Assembly: GCF_001625305.1 (NCBI RefSeq)
Contig: NW_017803013.1
Location: forward strand, 478,123-542,122
Source: Branchiostoma belcheri
Lineage: Eukaryota > Chordata > Leptocardii > Amphioxiformes > Branchiostomatidae
Length of the DNA stretch: 64,000 bases
Direction: 5' to 3'
This document shows, piece after piece, positions 11,715 to 24,000 of this stretch. The position numbers were made by a program, and so were the translations under genes. How positions within the stretch are numbered: position 1 is the stretch's first letter; each line of letters opens with the position of its first letter. The notes under the pieces are model-generated. The model was not told the DNA's origin and made no database searches. It saw nothing but the letters and a program-made list of their open reading frames with translations.

Positions 11715-14700
11715 TTATGAGTCCTGTACAGTCATGTGAGCCATGTCTTGGCAGGCCTGGGACTCTCCCATGTGGTCAGCCAGTGCAGTTAGGATGTCCA
11801 GGAGTAAGTCACGGTTCAGAGACCGAACCTTAGGAAGTCGGGCCACCTGGAAAGAGAAATAGTGCTATGTAACGGAGGCCGCGATATACAAGAACAAAAT
11901 GCTTGGTTACTCATATGCACATCAAGGTGTTACTTACATAGAAGTCGTTCAGAGGCTTGTGTTACTTAAGTAATAAGCTGAAACAGGCTGTGAACATCTA
12001 GTGCAGTATCTAACTTGCTTGTGAACAACTTAACCAAATTGATATACCTTTGGGAAATGTTCCACGATTATTCTCAGTGCATGTCGTTTCATGTCGGACG
12101 CTCCCACGCGGTCAGCTGCCTCCAATATCTGACATATCAAACATAACAGAACATCAGCACTTAGTCCATAAACCTGGGACTATTGGTTCTACGTCTAGCT
12201 ATAGTATTCCCTTCAATACATGTACTATAATCAAAGGGACCAACAGCTGACAGTCTTTTTAAAGTGTGAAAAACGGTACCACACAAAATCTGTACCCTGC
12301 AAACAAAAACAAATAGCCCTCCTAGGAAAGACTGACAGTTGCAGTCCATCCTAGACAAACTGCAGGTAATGAAAACATCCATCTCACCTGGACCACATTC
12401 TTGACAGAGACATTCATCTCCAGATTGTGCTTACAATAGGCCTGTAGTCTGTTATTGGAGAAGCCATAAAAGTATGGTGCTGAGAACAGGTAGCTGGGCA
12501 AATAGTTAAGGGCATTCAGAGATGTACATGATTTCTAGTTAAAACATTTCCATCTTTACAGCACTGAAGGAATACATTTTGGTCTACACACAGCATCATA
12601 TTTCATTTTGATCCACTTACAAACATAAATCTTAGTGTTTTTGCATAAGAGCACAGTTCACTATTAAATTTGATAGCTATAATTCTTTCAATAACTTAAT
12701 TCTGAGCATCTTAAGGATACAGAGAATCTTCAGGAGGCATGGTGATGTCCCCATAGTAGATGTAGCGTAGCAGTGACTCGAAAGCTTGGGTTGAGGGAAT
12801 CATTTCTCCTATGGAGATCTGTACAAGATAAAGAATCAAATGTTTTTACCATATACATTGTGTATCTAACACAACAGTACTAGTATCTGACATTGTGTAT
12901 TTACTACAACTTGAATGTCAGGGTAACATGTCGTCCATGTTGGCTGGATTTATGGGAAGTAAATCCAACCAACACAGATGACCTATTACCTGGCATTCAG
13001 TATATGTACTTAGGACACTACAGTATTGGCAACTTATTGAATTTGGTTCTATAAGCTGTCATATTTATGTAAATGTCATCTTATCTAAAAGGGCATATGT
13101 TAGCTTGATATTAACATTCTATGAATCATTCAAGCTTGCCTGTCAATCCTAAGATTAGCAAAATGCCTTTCAACTCCCTGAGGTAAAGAATATGTATTAA
13201 CCATTTTGAAGTATACATGACTGTCTTGTACTTTATTAATGGGTTTACTTACGGTGACCTCTCTGTCTTCTGGCATGAAGGAGCGGAACATGGCCTCAAA
13301 GTAACTGTACGAAGTATAAATGTCATGTCACGGTACATGTATATATAACATAAGTCAAATATAGCATGGATTGGTAGAGCACACTGTATATATCTTTTCA
13401 CAAGTCGGGTCCAACAAACTATATCTGAGGTCTAGTTTATTATTATATTGACTTAGTATCCCACCTGCTTCTTGCTGCCAGAATAGACTTGTGAGCTGGG
13501 AATGGGACACCATCTAACAGCAGGGTGATGTCACAAAACTCCTGACCGATCCCGCTCTTCAGAAACCATTCTATGTCCTGTTCTAGGGTGTTGGCTGCGG
13601 GACAAAATGTATGCATTACAGGAAGTCACATTTCAGTCAGGAAAATGTCAATAACAAAGAACATTACATGGTTACCATTATAAAATAGAGAAAGATTTGA
13701 ACCATTATAGAAGATATAAAGTATGCCTACCCATGCCTCCAGTGTTGGATTCTGGCAGTGGTTGGATGGGGTTTGGGGACTGTTTTCGTCTGATGATCTC
13801 CACCATGAGGGGCTGGGGCACGGTCTCAAACTCTGTACTCATCACAATCTGGTTGTAGTGACTCTCTCGTACAATGAAGTTTAGGCACAGTTCCTAGATG
13901 ACAAAGGCAAAAACATAAATGTCTTTTTCCCAGAGCTGATCAGTTGGCAAATCAAATCAGTAGATGACAGTATAACATCACTTGATACAATACACATTTG
14001 GGCCACACCAATTTAATTTGTTGGTTCTCGGATTTTTTCAGAAAAAATATGAAGCGACAGGGCGAAAAAAAATAAAAATAAAAACAGGTCTAGGCATCCT
14101 ATTATAGCCCCAAATGCTACAATATGAGCCATGAAGTCAACAAAAAAGGCTGGGTTAAAATTTAAAGTATAAATTTTGAACTTTTAATCAAACCACTGCA
14201 TTGATAGATGGAAAAAACTGTAACAACTAGGAAGAAAAGGACTTTCCTCAACTGTTGTGTGAAAATATGAGCATTTTTGAGTTGATTCAGAACCAGAATC
14301 TTTTTTTTTTTTGCAAATCAGAAAAAAATGAAGAGGCGAATCCGAGAACCAACAAATTAAATTGGTGTGGCCTTGTCAACTAAAAGTTCCAAGACGATTA
14401 TTACTGAATAGACTGAGGAACAATACAATTGAACTTCAAATACATATGATGTAGACAATCATCACACAAAAACATCACCAATGTTTTATACTAAGAGAAA
14501 ACAATCTAATCCTGTATCTCCTTCAGCTCTGTCAGTCTGTCTAAGACATGGATACCTTGAGTAGATCCAGGTGCAGCTCAGCAGCATGCTGTAAAGCCAC
14601 CAGCACGTTGTTCAGCCTGATGGAGGCCTCCAGGTACTGTCGACACATCTGTTCCAGCCGACCCAGGCGGTACTGATGGAGAAGTACAACACACTCAGAC

Positions 14701-17700
14701 AGTGTTCTTACTACTGGCTTACCAGAGCTGCTGCTCTAACAATGGCAGCATAACTTTGATGATTATACTTCTGTGTCACTAGCTGGAATATACATCTTAC
14801 AGACAGATGTTTCTACATCCAATATTTGTATGTTTTGGAAAAGTTTTGGACCAGGTAAGAACACTGATGAAAGCTGATTTAAGATCACAGGGAGAACAGG
14901 AGAATGGATGAAATCTTATCCATGCAACATAAGTCCAAACACTTTGTCAAGGATGCTGAAGTTATCATGAGCAGTGGGTTATACACAGGTCTCAACCAGA
15001 TAGGGAGAGATCTACATTCTGTAGTATGTCAATGAAAGAAAACTAATGGCAAGAACTGACAAGATTTTTGGCGAGAAACATACTGTTGCTTGTGCTGTAA
15101 CCTTGTACATGTACTTTACTGGTATGTCAAAACATCACTGAAACAGACAAAACCTGCAATCTTCCTTCATTAGATGTGCAGTAGTATGAGTTACTGAGAT
15201 TTAGTAGCCATAGTCATGACTTGACATTCACATATAACTATTATGACAGGATCAGGTGGAAGTTTCATTTCATTGAGCATTGATAACTGACTGAAATGCA
15301 TCTACAAGGAAGCAAAGTTGATAGCTGGGCTCATGACAAGACAATTCAAACATGCAACAGTTCAATACCTGGATGGCCAGGCCATACACATCCATAATTA
15401 GCAGCACACCATCAATACTGTAGCCATCTTGCCCTGTAATATCAAGCCAGAAACATCATTCACAGTGTCATTCTCCAGCAAGACAGATCAAAGTAGCAAC
15501 AGCACTCATGCATTAAGATTCCTGAGCCAAGGACATTATACAGAAGTTCTGTATAATGTCCTTGCCTGAACTGAGACTTCACAGACATTGGCAACACAGT
15601 TTGTATCCTACTGTGTCACCTTCAGATTGGATAATATTAACAATGTAAGTATAAGGTGCAACGATCCTTGTGAGCCTTGACACAAAGAGTTCACCTCTTC
15701 CACCAGGCTTGATGCGGTCAGTGTAGATGAACTGCAGGACCATTTGGAAGGCTCTGGGCTGAGCATTCCTTAATGGTACTTCCAGCATGCTGTCACAGAA
15801 CCACTGTCCCCCACGCTGACTCGTCGCTGTGCCATCGTCACCTTCCTCCTGTAGGCGCTGCAGAGAGGGGGGGAATATACACAGGCACTCAGACCATGCT
15901 TGGTTGTATCAAGAAATCTTTAAAACAAAACTGTTTTGATGACCATCGTCTTACTTAGTAAGGAATGAGATGAAAAAAAGATAAAAATTTCTACCTTTTG
16001 TAGCACCCTGTCCCTGGCCTCCACAATTTTTGTGTTGAGTTGCTCTGACCTAGCAGCAACAAGTGCTATGTGTGCAGGAATGTGTTCTTCTACCTGTGCA
16101 TACAGAAGAGGTACACTTGTAACATAACATTAAAATATGAAAACCCTGCAAAGAATATTGGATAATCGCATTAAAAATAATTTCACATCAAATCTGTTAG
16201 AACGATAGACACCTACCTCACCAACAATGAAGTCAACATCACAGAACTGCTGGCTCTCCAGGAGACGACTGAAGTCTTCATGCAAGGTACATTTTGGGTA
16301 TGTTGAGAACTGGAACCAATTACAGTAGGGTATTACATGGCTGATAACATTATTCAATAGTGAAAGTCCTTAAGAAAAGAAAGAATGGGTCTAGCTAACA
16401 ATGTTCACACATATATGTACTAGGTATGTCTGCTAAAAACAAAATGATCAACATGCTAAAGGCAACTCAAACACCAGCACCTGGAATCTGTACATCTCTC
16501 CACTGCGTATGTTGTTGTCCACGGTTCCACCGAAGATAAACATGGCGTCCCCAACAACAGCCGCAGCATGGAACAGTCTGCCTGAAGGAACCTGTGCCAT
16601 GGTGGGAAGACATTAACTAACCTGGAGATACTGTGTCTAGGTTGTGATTTGATATATTGTACCAAGGACATTATACTTTGTGTATAACGTCCTTGATTGT
16701 ACTTATAATCAATACACTAAGGTTGTAATCTATGTACAACGAAGTGATTGCAGAGTCAGTGGTTGGTGTACATGTAGCCATTGACATGAGGACACAAAAT
16801 AAAAGTCATGGTGAAAAGAGCCAATGGAGGGTTGCTGGCCCTACCTCGCTGTCAGCAGTTGGATGGATGACTTCCCATGTCTGGGTGTCCAGATCAAAAC
16901 TGAAACATCACAGAAATAATAGTCTGTCACATTACTACATTGTCCTCTGCCTGCATTTGTCACAGACAATACCTTAACAAGCAGTTTGTCTTCTTTATGT
17001 ACTGACAATGTTTACAAATCAATATTGATGGGGAAAAGGAAAAGTAAAGTGTTACAATAAGTACTCCTGACATGCCTTACCAATGCAGTTCATTAGGCAG
17101 AGTGTTGTCTGCAGCCCCTCCAAATACATACAGGTGGCGATCAAAGGCCACCATAGTGTGACCATACCGGACGCTGTGGGGGTGGGGGGCACCCACGAAG
17201 GAGGTGCTCTGTCGGGATACGCTCCCATCTACAGAACAAAACAGAACTTTGTAAGATCTTTGCAGCCCCAAATCGTGACGGCTTATGGTGTTTCTGAAGA
17301 AGGTCAAATTAAAAGATCACATTATATGAGCAAGTCAATATATACAAGTGTAGAAGAACAACATGATACTGTGCTACTTACTTCTTCTCCTTGAAGTGGA
17401 ACTGAAAGAGACTGTTGGTGATTTTGGCTCCACTCTGCCCAGAGAAGACAAACATGCTGTCCCTGGCCACAGCTACAGGAAAGTTACAGCAGGTGGGGGG
17501 GCACTCTCCCTGCTGGTGAACCTCCTCCCACTGTCTGGTCTCTCCAGTCAGTGAGATAGTCCACATGTCATTCAGCCTAAATACAAGGGTATGGACCCCA
17601 AATAAGTGGTACATAAGCTAAACACATATGGTAGGATGGTAAAAAGTTATCATAGACAATTTTACAACGTCTCCTATAAAAGTAAAATATATACTGGTAA

Positions 17701-19290
17701 CATAACATATATAATGTTATTACAGCTGTAGTTCATTCAGTCACCTGAACCACACATGGACGCCCTCCTTGAAAAATTGGCTCAACTTTACATGTACATG
17801 TAATAATGCTTATATATGCATTGCTATCTTCTGTAAAAAAAATTCAGACCATGGGTCCAGAAATCCTGATGCAGTTTTAACATTGACACAAGTTTCCTAT
17901 CAATGTTGATCTACCTTGTGTTTCCATCATATCCAGCAAATATCCACATACTTCCTTCATAGATGGAGGCACCGTGGGCAGAACGAGCAGGGGGCAACCT
18001 GGCAATAACAACAAGATCATTAACATCAATGACAAACCAGCATGATATAGAAGACAAAAACATTTTTTAAAGGGTAGTTTTCTACCAATAGAACTACCTG
18101 CTGAAGTAGGACTTGTCATCCTTACCTGCCATCAATATGCCATTCCACCCACTGCCCTGTGGCAAACTTGTACTCAAACAAATCATTCTTGTTTCTCAGG
18201 TTGGAGTTGGAGTAGATGTCTCCAGTGTAGCCTCCTACAGTAACACAAAAAAACATTGCTTGTTGATGCTGTAAAATCTCAAATTGGTTGCAACACAGGC
18301 ATCATCAACTATTAAAAAATTAAGAATTCAGCAACAAGTATTTCCTGTGCTTTGAAAGCAAAAGAATTCTTGGGTACCAAACTTTTTCCACCTCGTGCGG
18401 CATTGTGTATTCATTAATTTAACATATTTATCAAACTTACGGTACTTACCAAATACAAACATGCTACCATTAAAGACTACAGCAGAATGGTGGTATCTGG
18501 GAGGAGGAGGGCTGCCCGTAGTAAATGCCCTGAAACATGGTGATCACATATTATTAAATGCACCATCACTCAATACCGGTATCAAATAAAAGGTGACATG
18601 ATGTATTGAAGACATTCACAGAACATTAAAGCATGTCAGATATTGCCAATAAAAGTAACATAGACGTTGTCTCAATGAACACGTACCTTCCCCAGGAGCA
18701 GTCTTTTACATCAAACCGCAGCAAATCATTCAGCATATTCTTCCTGAAACAGACATTGGAACAACATTACCAAACTGATGCACCTATGCATCTTTTTCTA
18801 TTAGTATAGCATCTTATATAGAATTTTTGTTTGGAATGATTTTTTTCTCATGACCATGGTGGAACGTTCCCTATGAAAATGAGATCTAATACATGTATTT
18901 GAATTCAAGTAATGTTAATATATAGAAAGTAATGTAGTGTTTTACCCATTGTCTCCTCCAAACACATACACAGCATCCTTGTATGGAACAACTGTGTGTT
19001 TGCTCCTCCTGGAAAGAAAGAATGTTGATACTGATGTGTACACATAAATACATAAGATATAGTATTACAAAAGAAGTTAATAACACATGAAGCCATTAAC
19101 AGCTATAAAATATATTGTCATCCAATACTGACCGCGCTCCAACAAACTCATCACAAGGGGGTAGCTTGCGCCATCGATGGACTGTCTCAAACGGTCCAAA
19201 GTCCAGTGTCATGTACTCCGCACCATCCGAGCAACAGCCGTTATGGTCACTGTCCGACAGCACGGCAGGGCGGGGAATACTCCCTGCCAT
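11715..19290 (-). CDS. LZTR1: Leucine-zipper-like transcriptional regulator 1 (Kelch-BTB-BACK CUL3 adaptor)
   Basis: Substrate adaptor of CUL3 ubiquitin ligase; in vertebrates it targets RAS-family GTPases. There are 22 coding exons. 5' to 3' their spans are: 19133-19290, 18946-19008, 18687-18743, 18450-18529, 18126-18234, 17915-17998, 17382-17576, 17081-17228, 16845-16899, 16481-16591, 16217-16309, 15995-16093, 15695-15857, 15369-15433, 14556-14672, 13731-13893, 13465-13594, 13253-13304, 12721-12818, 12388-12493, 12048-12128 and 11715-11846. About 785 residues (human 840): Kelch repeats to about 355, then two BTB-BACK modules. Family blocks include [34 protein letters not shown] and CDITLLLDG. 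The human acidic linker between Kelch repeats 5 and 6 is missing. One surplus base in exon 17081-17228 breaks the frame after PPPPQR; all other phases agree. Confidence 0.95.
14001..14372. mobile_element. MITE with ~35-bp terminal inverted repeats in an LZTR1 intron
   Basis: The left end GGCCACACCAATTTAATTTG is repeated in inverse at 14353-14372, and the match continues through GTTGGTTCTCGGAT. TTG borders both ends (13998-14000 and 14373-14375) and may be a 3-bp target duplication. GGCC-type ends with a 3-bp duplication suggest a PIF/Harbinger-type origin, which is inference. The interior is A/T-rich and non-coding. Confidence 0.8.
15528..15564. mobile_element. Micro-palindrome element, 37 bp, with near-perfect 7-bp flanking repeat
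   Basis: CAAGGACATTATACAGAA pairs with its complement after a single-base centre. The immediate flanks are CCTGAGC on the left and CCTGAAC on the right, a 7-bp duplication with one mismatch. It lies in an LZTR1 intron. It is the same family as the elements at 16663 and 20782. Confidence 0.7.
16663..16695. mobile_element. Micro-palindrome element, 33 bp, with perfect 7-bp flanking repeat
   Basis: It starts CAAGGACATTATAC and ends GTATAACGTCCTTG, which are near-perfect inverted copies. The heptamer ATTGTAC lies immediately on both sides (16656-16662 and 16696-16702), as expected for a target-site duplication. It sits in an LZTR1 intron. Confidence 0.75.
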
Positions 19291-19749
19291 CACAGCTCTT
19301 CAACTGAGATTTAACATGTTGAAATAAAATGTTTATGTTAGCTTGTGCGTTACTCCAAAGATTCAGCATGGAGGTTAATTGTCATTGCCATTGTTAATCT
19401 GTGTTGGTACATGACAATTATGAACGAAGTACATATGTAACTACTTACTTAATGTTACTAACGTTACCAACACTGATAATAAGTGGTTCAGATTGAATCT
19501 AAAAAATTTTTATGTTTAAAAGCATGTAACGTTAACCTGTAAAATAGCTGTAGCCTTAACGTTATAAGTCTCATACACATTGATAATATCTGATAATGCC
19601 GCCCAGCTGGCAGGTTTTTTTACCACAATGACCAGCCAATGTGAGATTTGCTATTAGTTGACCATGTTGTGGATTACATGACATACAAAATGTAACGTTA
19701 TATTAAAATATAACACGTTACATCTGAATGTTACTTACAGTGTTATAAC

Positions 19750-20525
19750 GCGTCCGTTAAAGTCATAATTACCTTCGCCAAGAAGGTTATGTTTTCAGGG
19801 GCGTTCGTGTATGTGTGTGTGTGTGTGTGTGTCTGTCTGTCTGTCTGTCTGTAAACACGATAACTTGAGAAGGCCTTGATGGATTGTCTTGATACTTGGT
19901 AGGTGGGTAGGTCTTGATGAGACCTCAAAATGATTAGATTTTGGACCCCCTAGCAGCTTGTTATGGTACTGCAGCTGAACTTCCGGTTTTGATATCTCAT
20001 GATCTAGACATGCTATGGTGATGAAATTTAGATGGTAGGTAGCTCTTGTGCTGGGAAAAAAGTGACGTGAGTTTGGACCCCCTAGCGGCTTGCTCTGGAA
20101 CTGCAGGGATAAATTCTTGAAAATATTCAAAAGGGGATAACTCAAGAACCGGTTGACGGATCGTCGTGATTTTTGGTATGTAGGTAGCTTACGTGATGCT
20201 TAATATAATTATGTGACAATTATGCATAATTTATTAGAAAATGCTAGAATGCATTATTTGTTAATATAAGACTGTGTTTTGGTTGAGATTATGATAAAAT
20301 GATATATTAATAATAATTTATTAGGAAATGCTAGAATGCATTGTTTGTTAATATATATAAGACTGTCTTTTGGTTGAGATTATGAATATATGATAAAATG
20401 ATATAATTCATAAAAATTAGGTTCCTATTTCTTAAATCAGGGGGGAATAATCTAATCAAAACTTTGTCAGTCATAAAGATTAACATCATTTGGCGAAGGT
20501 ATGAGATCGGGGAACTCTAGTATTT
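19750..20525. mobile_element. Repeat element with ACCTTCGCCAA ends and (GT)n/(CTGT)n core
   Basis: Near its left end the element reads TTACCTTCGCCAAGAAGG, and near its right end the inverse, TTGGCGAAGGTATGAGATCG, so the ends share an inverted TACCTTCGCCAA. Inside are a GT/CTGT simple repeat (19813-19852) and two diverged internal copies of a segment containing 'TTTGGACCCCCTAGC' (about 19940 and 20070). A duplicated AT-rich block is also present (about 20225-20400, 'ATTTATTAGAAAATGCTAGA'). The same right end recurs at about 42105-42132. Exact borders are uncertain. Confidence 0.65.
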
Positions 20526-20781
20526 GGTATTTTGTCATCATTATTCATTAGCAATCTAACGTTACAATACTAACAGTTAGTATTGAGCTATAAGATTAAC
20601 GCTGTAATGTACAGTTATGCTATTCCGGTACATATTATGATACTCGTGTATATTATGAGTATGTGGTGAAAGCAAGGTCCTTGTGGTGAAAACAAGGAGG
20701 TGGGAAAGGTTTTTCTTCATGTTGAAGCTAAGGGAGGAAAATACGAAGAAGCATAAGATGTAAGGCAATGGTAAATCAGCC

Positions 20782-20800
20782 CAAGGACATTATGTCCTTG
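20782..20800. mobile_element. Micro-palindrome element, 19 bp, with perfect 7-bp flanking repeat
   Basis: CAAGGACATTATGTCCTTG is a near-perfect palindrome. It is flanked on both sides by ATCAGCC (20775-20781 and 20801-20807), a 7-bp duplication. This is the shortest member of the family seen at 15528 and 16663. A possibly decayed relative, AAGGACGTCCTT, lies nearby at about 20862. Confidence 0.72.
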
Positions 20801-21469
20801 ATCAGCCCAAAACACCACAGTATTAAAAGATGTCAGACCCCTTACTTCACCTGCTGACAATAAGGACGTCCTTGATCGTTGGGTATAAACACAACCTGGT
20901 CTGCCAAAGGTCTTCGCCTAACAGCTGACAGAACTACTGATGTATCACTACACATCTGGTTCCGAATTAGGAACTAGTTTTACTGCGGAAACACCTGAAA
21001 AATCTGAATATGTTGGGAAACATTGCAATGTTGTCAATTTGAACAATTAAAACATTTCTAACGTAAACTGCTGTATAAGTTGACAAACTAATCGAAACAT
21101 ATGGTTCTGACGAAACCATTTTAGCTTGCATATTTTTCAAATGGGCATGGGCCAAATAAGTAGCTAGGTTCTGGTTACAGGCCCTGGTCTGTGCAAGCCT
21201 CACTTCGCGCTATTTTCTGTCGATGCACAGGGTCCACGTGATTATAAAACCCCCTCTGTGATTGGTGTGAATTGTTGTAAGAATGTATTGTTTGATCAAG
21301 AGCTGTTACTGTGTTTCTTTCGAAAAGAATTGACCAACTCGTTTTATCAAGTCTTAACAGTACGATTTACAACATAAACTTGTAATTTTATCGAATATGT
21401 CATAAAATCTGTGACTTACCCTCATATGAGCTGCATAATCTGTAAGTGAAAAGGTCGACAGTAGTAAGG

Positions 21470-21566
21470 CAGTAGCCAATCCGCCAATCACAAGTGAGGA
21501 AGCAAACAGATGTGATTTATGTTAATTACGTGTTGGCGGACGCTGCGTTCTCCATTTTGAAACAGG
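21470..21566 (+). promoter_or_regulatory. Probable PRDM10 promoter and non-coding first exon
   Basis: Two CCAAT boxes lie close together at 21476-21480 and 21484-21488. They are followed about 80 bp later by GAAACAG|GTAAGTT, a strong splice donor with its GT at 21566-21567. The coding exon of PRDM10 begins right after an acceptor at 24000, so the gene needs an upstream non-coding exon; this is the best candidate. The arrangement is head to head with LZTR1, whose coding start is at 19290. Confidence 0.5.
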
Positions 21567-24000
21567 TAAGTTATGGGCTATTCTTCTTAGTTGGGAGCCC
21601 GATAAAACGATGTAGGTAATAGCTGATACAATATATCATAATTAGGTGCACATATGTACATATTTTGACCTTTCTTTCCGCAAAGATGCTATTTTATGTG
21701 GGGAAATGCCGGAAAATTGCGTGCTGAAAGGCGGGCTGCGCCCCACCCGTGCCCGTGTGCACTCCCACTTTCCTGTGTCCCGCGCTGTGGACGTTCAGAC
21801 TTGGTTTGGCTCGCTCGACGTGGTCGTGACCAAAAATATATAAGGGTTAAATCGTCTATGCATTCTCTAGATCGCAAAACTGCACGTTTTGTGCATTTTG
21901 GCAGACCGAACTCGCTATTTCATGTAATTCTGTGTCGGCCCGGTTTAGCCTTGTTGCCCGCCAATGTCTTTGCAGAAGTCTATTGTCGCCCCCCTCTGGC
22001 CAGTAGGAAATGCTTTCATCTACATAGGGACTATTCCACTGTAACAGAAAGGTGTTCGCTCGATGTGAAAATTTTCGGCTACCTTGGGGGGCAGGGCCAT
22101 TTCAGGAAAGGGACACTAGTTACTTGGCATTAGGGGGACTTGGATAGGGGGACGATGCTTAGTTTATGAAATCTGTGTTTTGACCCAAAATTATTGCGCA
22201 GTGAAGCCATGTTTGTCCTTTGTGCAGCGCATTTTGTGAAAGTACGGCAGATATGTAACGTTACGTCCATTTTACCAAGAGCTGCCGATTAGAAAGGACC
22301 AGCATGTATTATAGAGCCCCCTCTGCATGTGTTCAGAGGTCCAATTTTTGCCCCGGCAAAATTAAAAGTCATCAGTCATTCAGTGCTGAAGCAAGTATTT
22401 TGTCAAACTCAAAGATTCATTGGAGAGAATTCTCCCAACCACACAGATTACATTTTAACATTTAGTTATCATAGTATAATTGTGGAAAAATACCCAATTA
22501 ATGGGCTAATAATTTGTATCTGTCTATCATAGGCTCTAGTGCCCCTTTCTCAATGGTACTGACTGCCAAAGCAAATATTTTCTCCAAGATTTTTAGAAGA
22601 GAAATTCACACAAGTTACAGCTGCCCCACATCTATCAAGTCAGACTGTTGAAAAAACTAGAGGAATTGGCTACATAGCCATCTACTGATCTAGTGAAATG
22701 TCTGTTGTCTTACCCATTTGATAACAAATTTATTGCAAAACAACATGTATTGTCAGGAAACGTGAAAATTTTATATAACAGGAGACGAGGAAAAGACACT
22801 TGGACAGCACATTTACTGTACATTAAAATTTAAATTATTAATTTGCACCAAGACAGCTTGATCTTCATAAAATTGATATTTTGAATCAAATAAAGGTGCC
22901 AGGGTAATTTACTCATATTTTGAATCAATTCAGTTTCATGATACTTTTATCTGAAGCAATTGGTTTTTTTTTTTAATGTAGGTCTTGAAATACACACTGA
23001 CTATTGTTTGCAGAAAAAAATCATGATTATACATGTGTAGGTAGAAACATACCCCGAAAATCAGGCTCTTTATCACATTTTACCTTAGTATGATACTTAG
23101 TTTTACCCTAGTACCATACTGTACATATTACTAAACTTCCTAAAGCCTGAGTTGCCAGCTTTCCAAGGTTAACAATAACTTACACGTATAACTTATAAGT
23201 GCATTCACAATTATTTTTGTAGTGTACCATAAGAGCGGTGTGTTTTAGCTGTAGAAACAATTACAGACATATGGGAGATATGATAGTATCATTCAACCTG
23301 GGGTTGCAGTGTGGCAGCCGTAGGTACATCGCCTTAGAAGTTAGAGATTTTTCAATTAAAATTGTCTAAAACTTGCATATTGCAGGTAGCAGAAAATACA
23401 TTGCCAATTAAGCTGCCTTTGCCATAAAGTGCCATTCCCAATTCCTCCATGTCCAAACATTTTTGAAGTTGGAATTTTAAAAGAATGTTTTACAATGTAA
23501 CATTGTGCTCTTTGTGTGAACGTTTGTTTCTTCTACAATGTATGTTATCACTTTTGAATTAAGAATTTACAACTACGTACAGTTTGAATCCCTTTTTTTA
23601 AGTCACCTTGGAACTGAATCAGCTGATTAATGCCAGCCTATTTCAACATAACACATTTTTGTGACTGAGCAATAATTTCAAAACCAACATATTGTTATAG
23701 AAAATAACAACCCAGTATTATATAACATCTGGTAAACTATCTAGCAAACTAATAGTGATGTCGCTGGCCAGTATGGCTAGTCTTGCATTACAACACTAGT
23801 ATGCATGATGGTAATTACCCAGTTGTATATATGAAATTGTGGATATACACTTGTTTACTAGGAAAGTTCATATTTAAGACAGAAATATGATATACAAATA
23901 CTAGTAATACTATGGTTATCAATTAGCTGAAATTAGAAAGGAAGCATGCTTTGAATGTTGCATAGCTATCATATCAAGCTTTGTTGTCATTTGTGCATAG

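Larger units (their letters stand above)
20526..24000. other. LZTR1-PRDM10 head-to-head interval and PRDM10 5' intron
   Basis: Apart from the micro-palindrome at 20782 and the leader-exon signals at 21476-21566, this interval appears non-coding. From the donor at 21566 to the acceptor at 24000 it is read as a PRDM10 5' intron. The first 700 bp of that intron are GC-richer (21690-22130) and carry a 145-codon open frame with no recognised domain and no supporting splice structure. The rest is AT-rich. Confidence 0.5.

Noticed and set aside
21696..22133. 145-codon open frame, GC-rich, near the PRDM10 leader exon
   Set aside because: No recognisable domain, Arg/Pro/Cys-rich composition typical of GC-rich non-coding DNA, and it lies in the presumed 5' intron.
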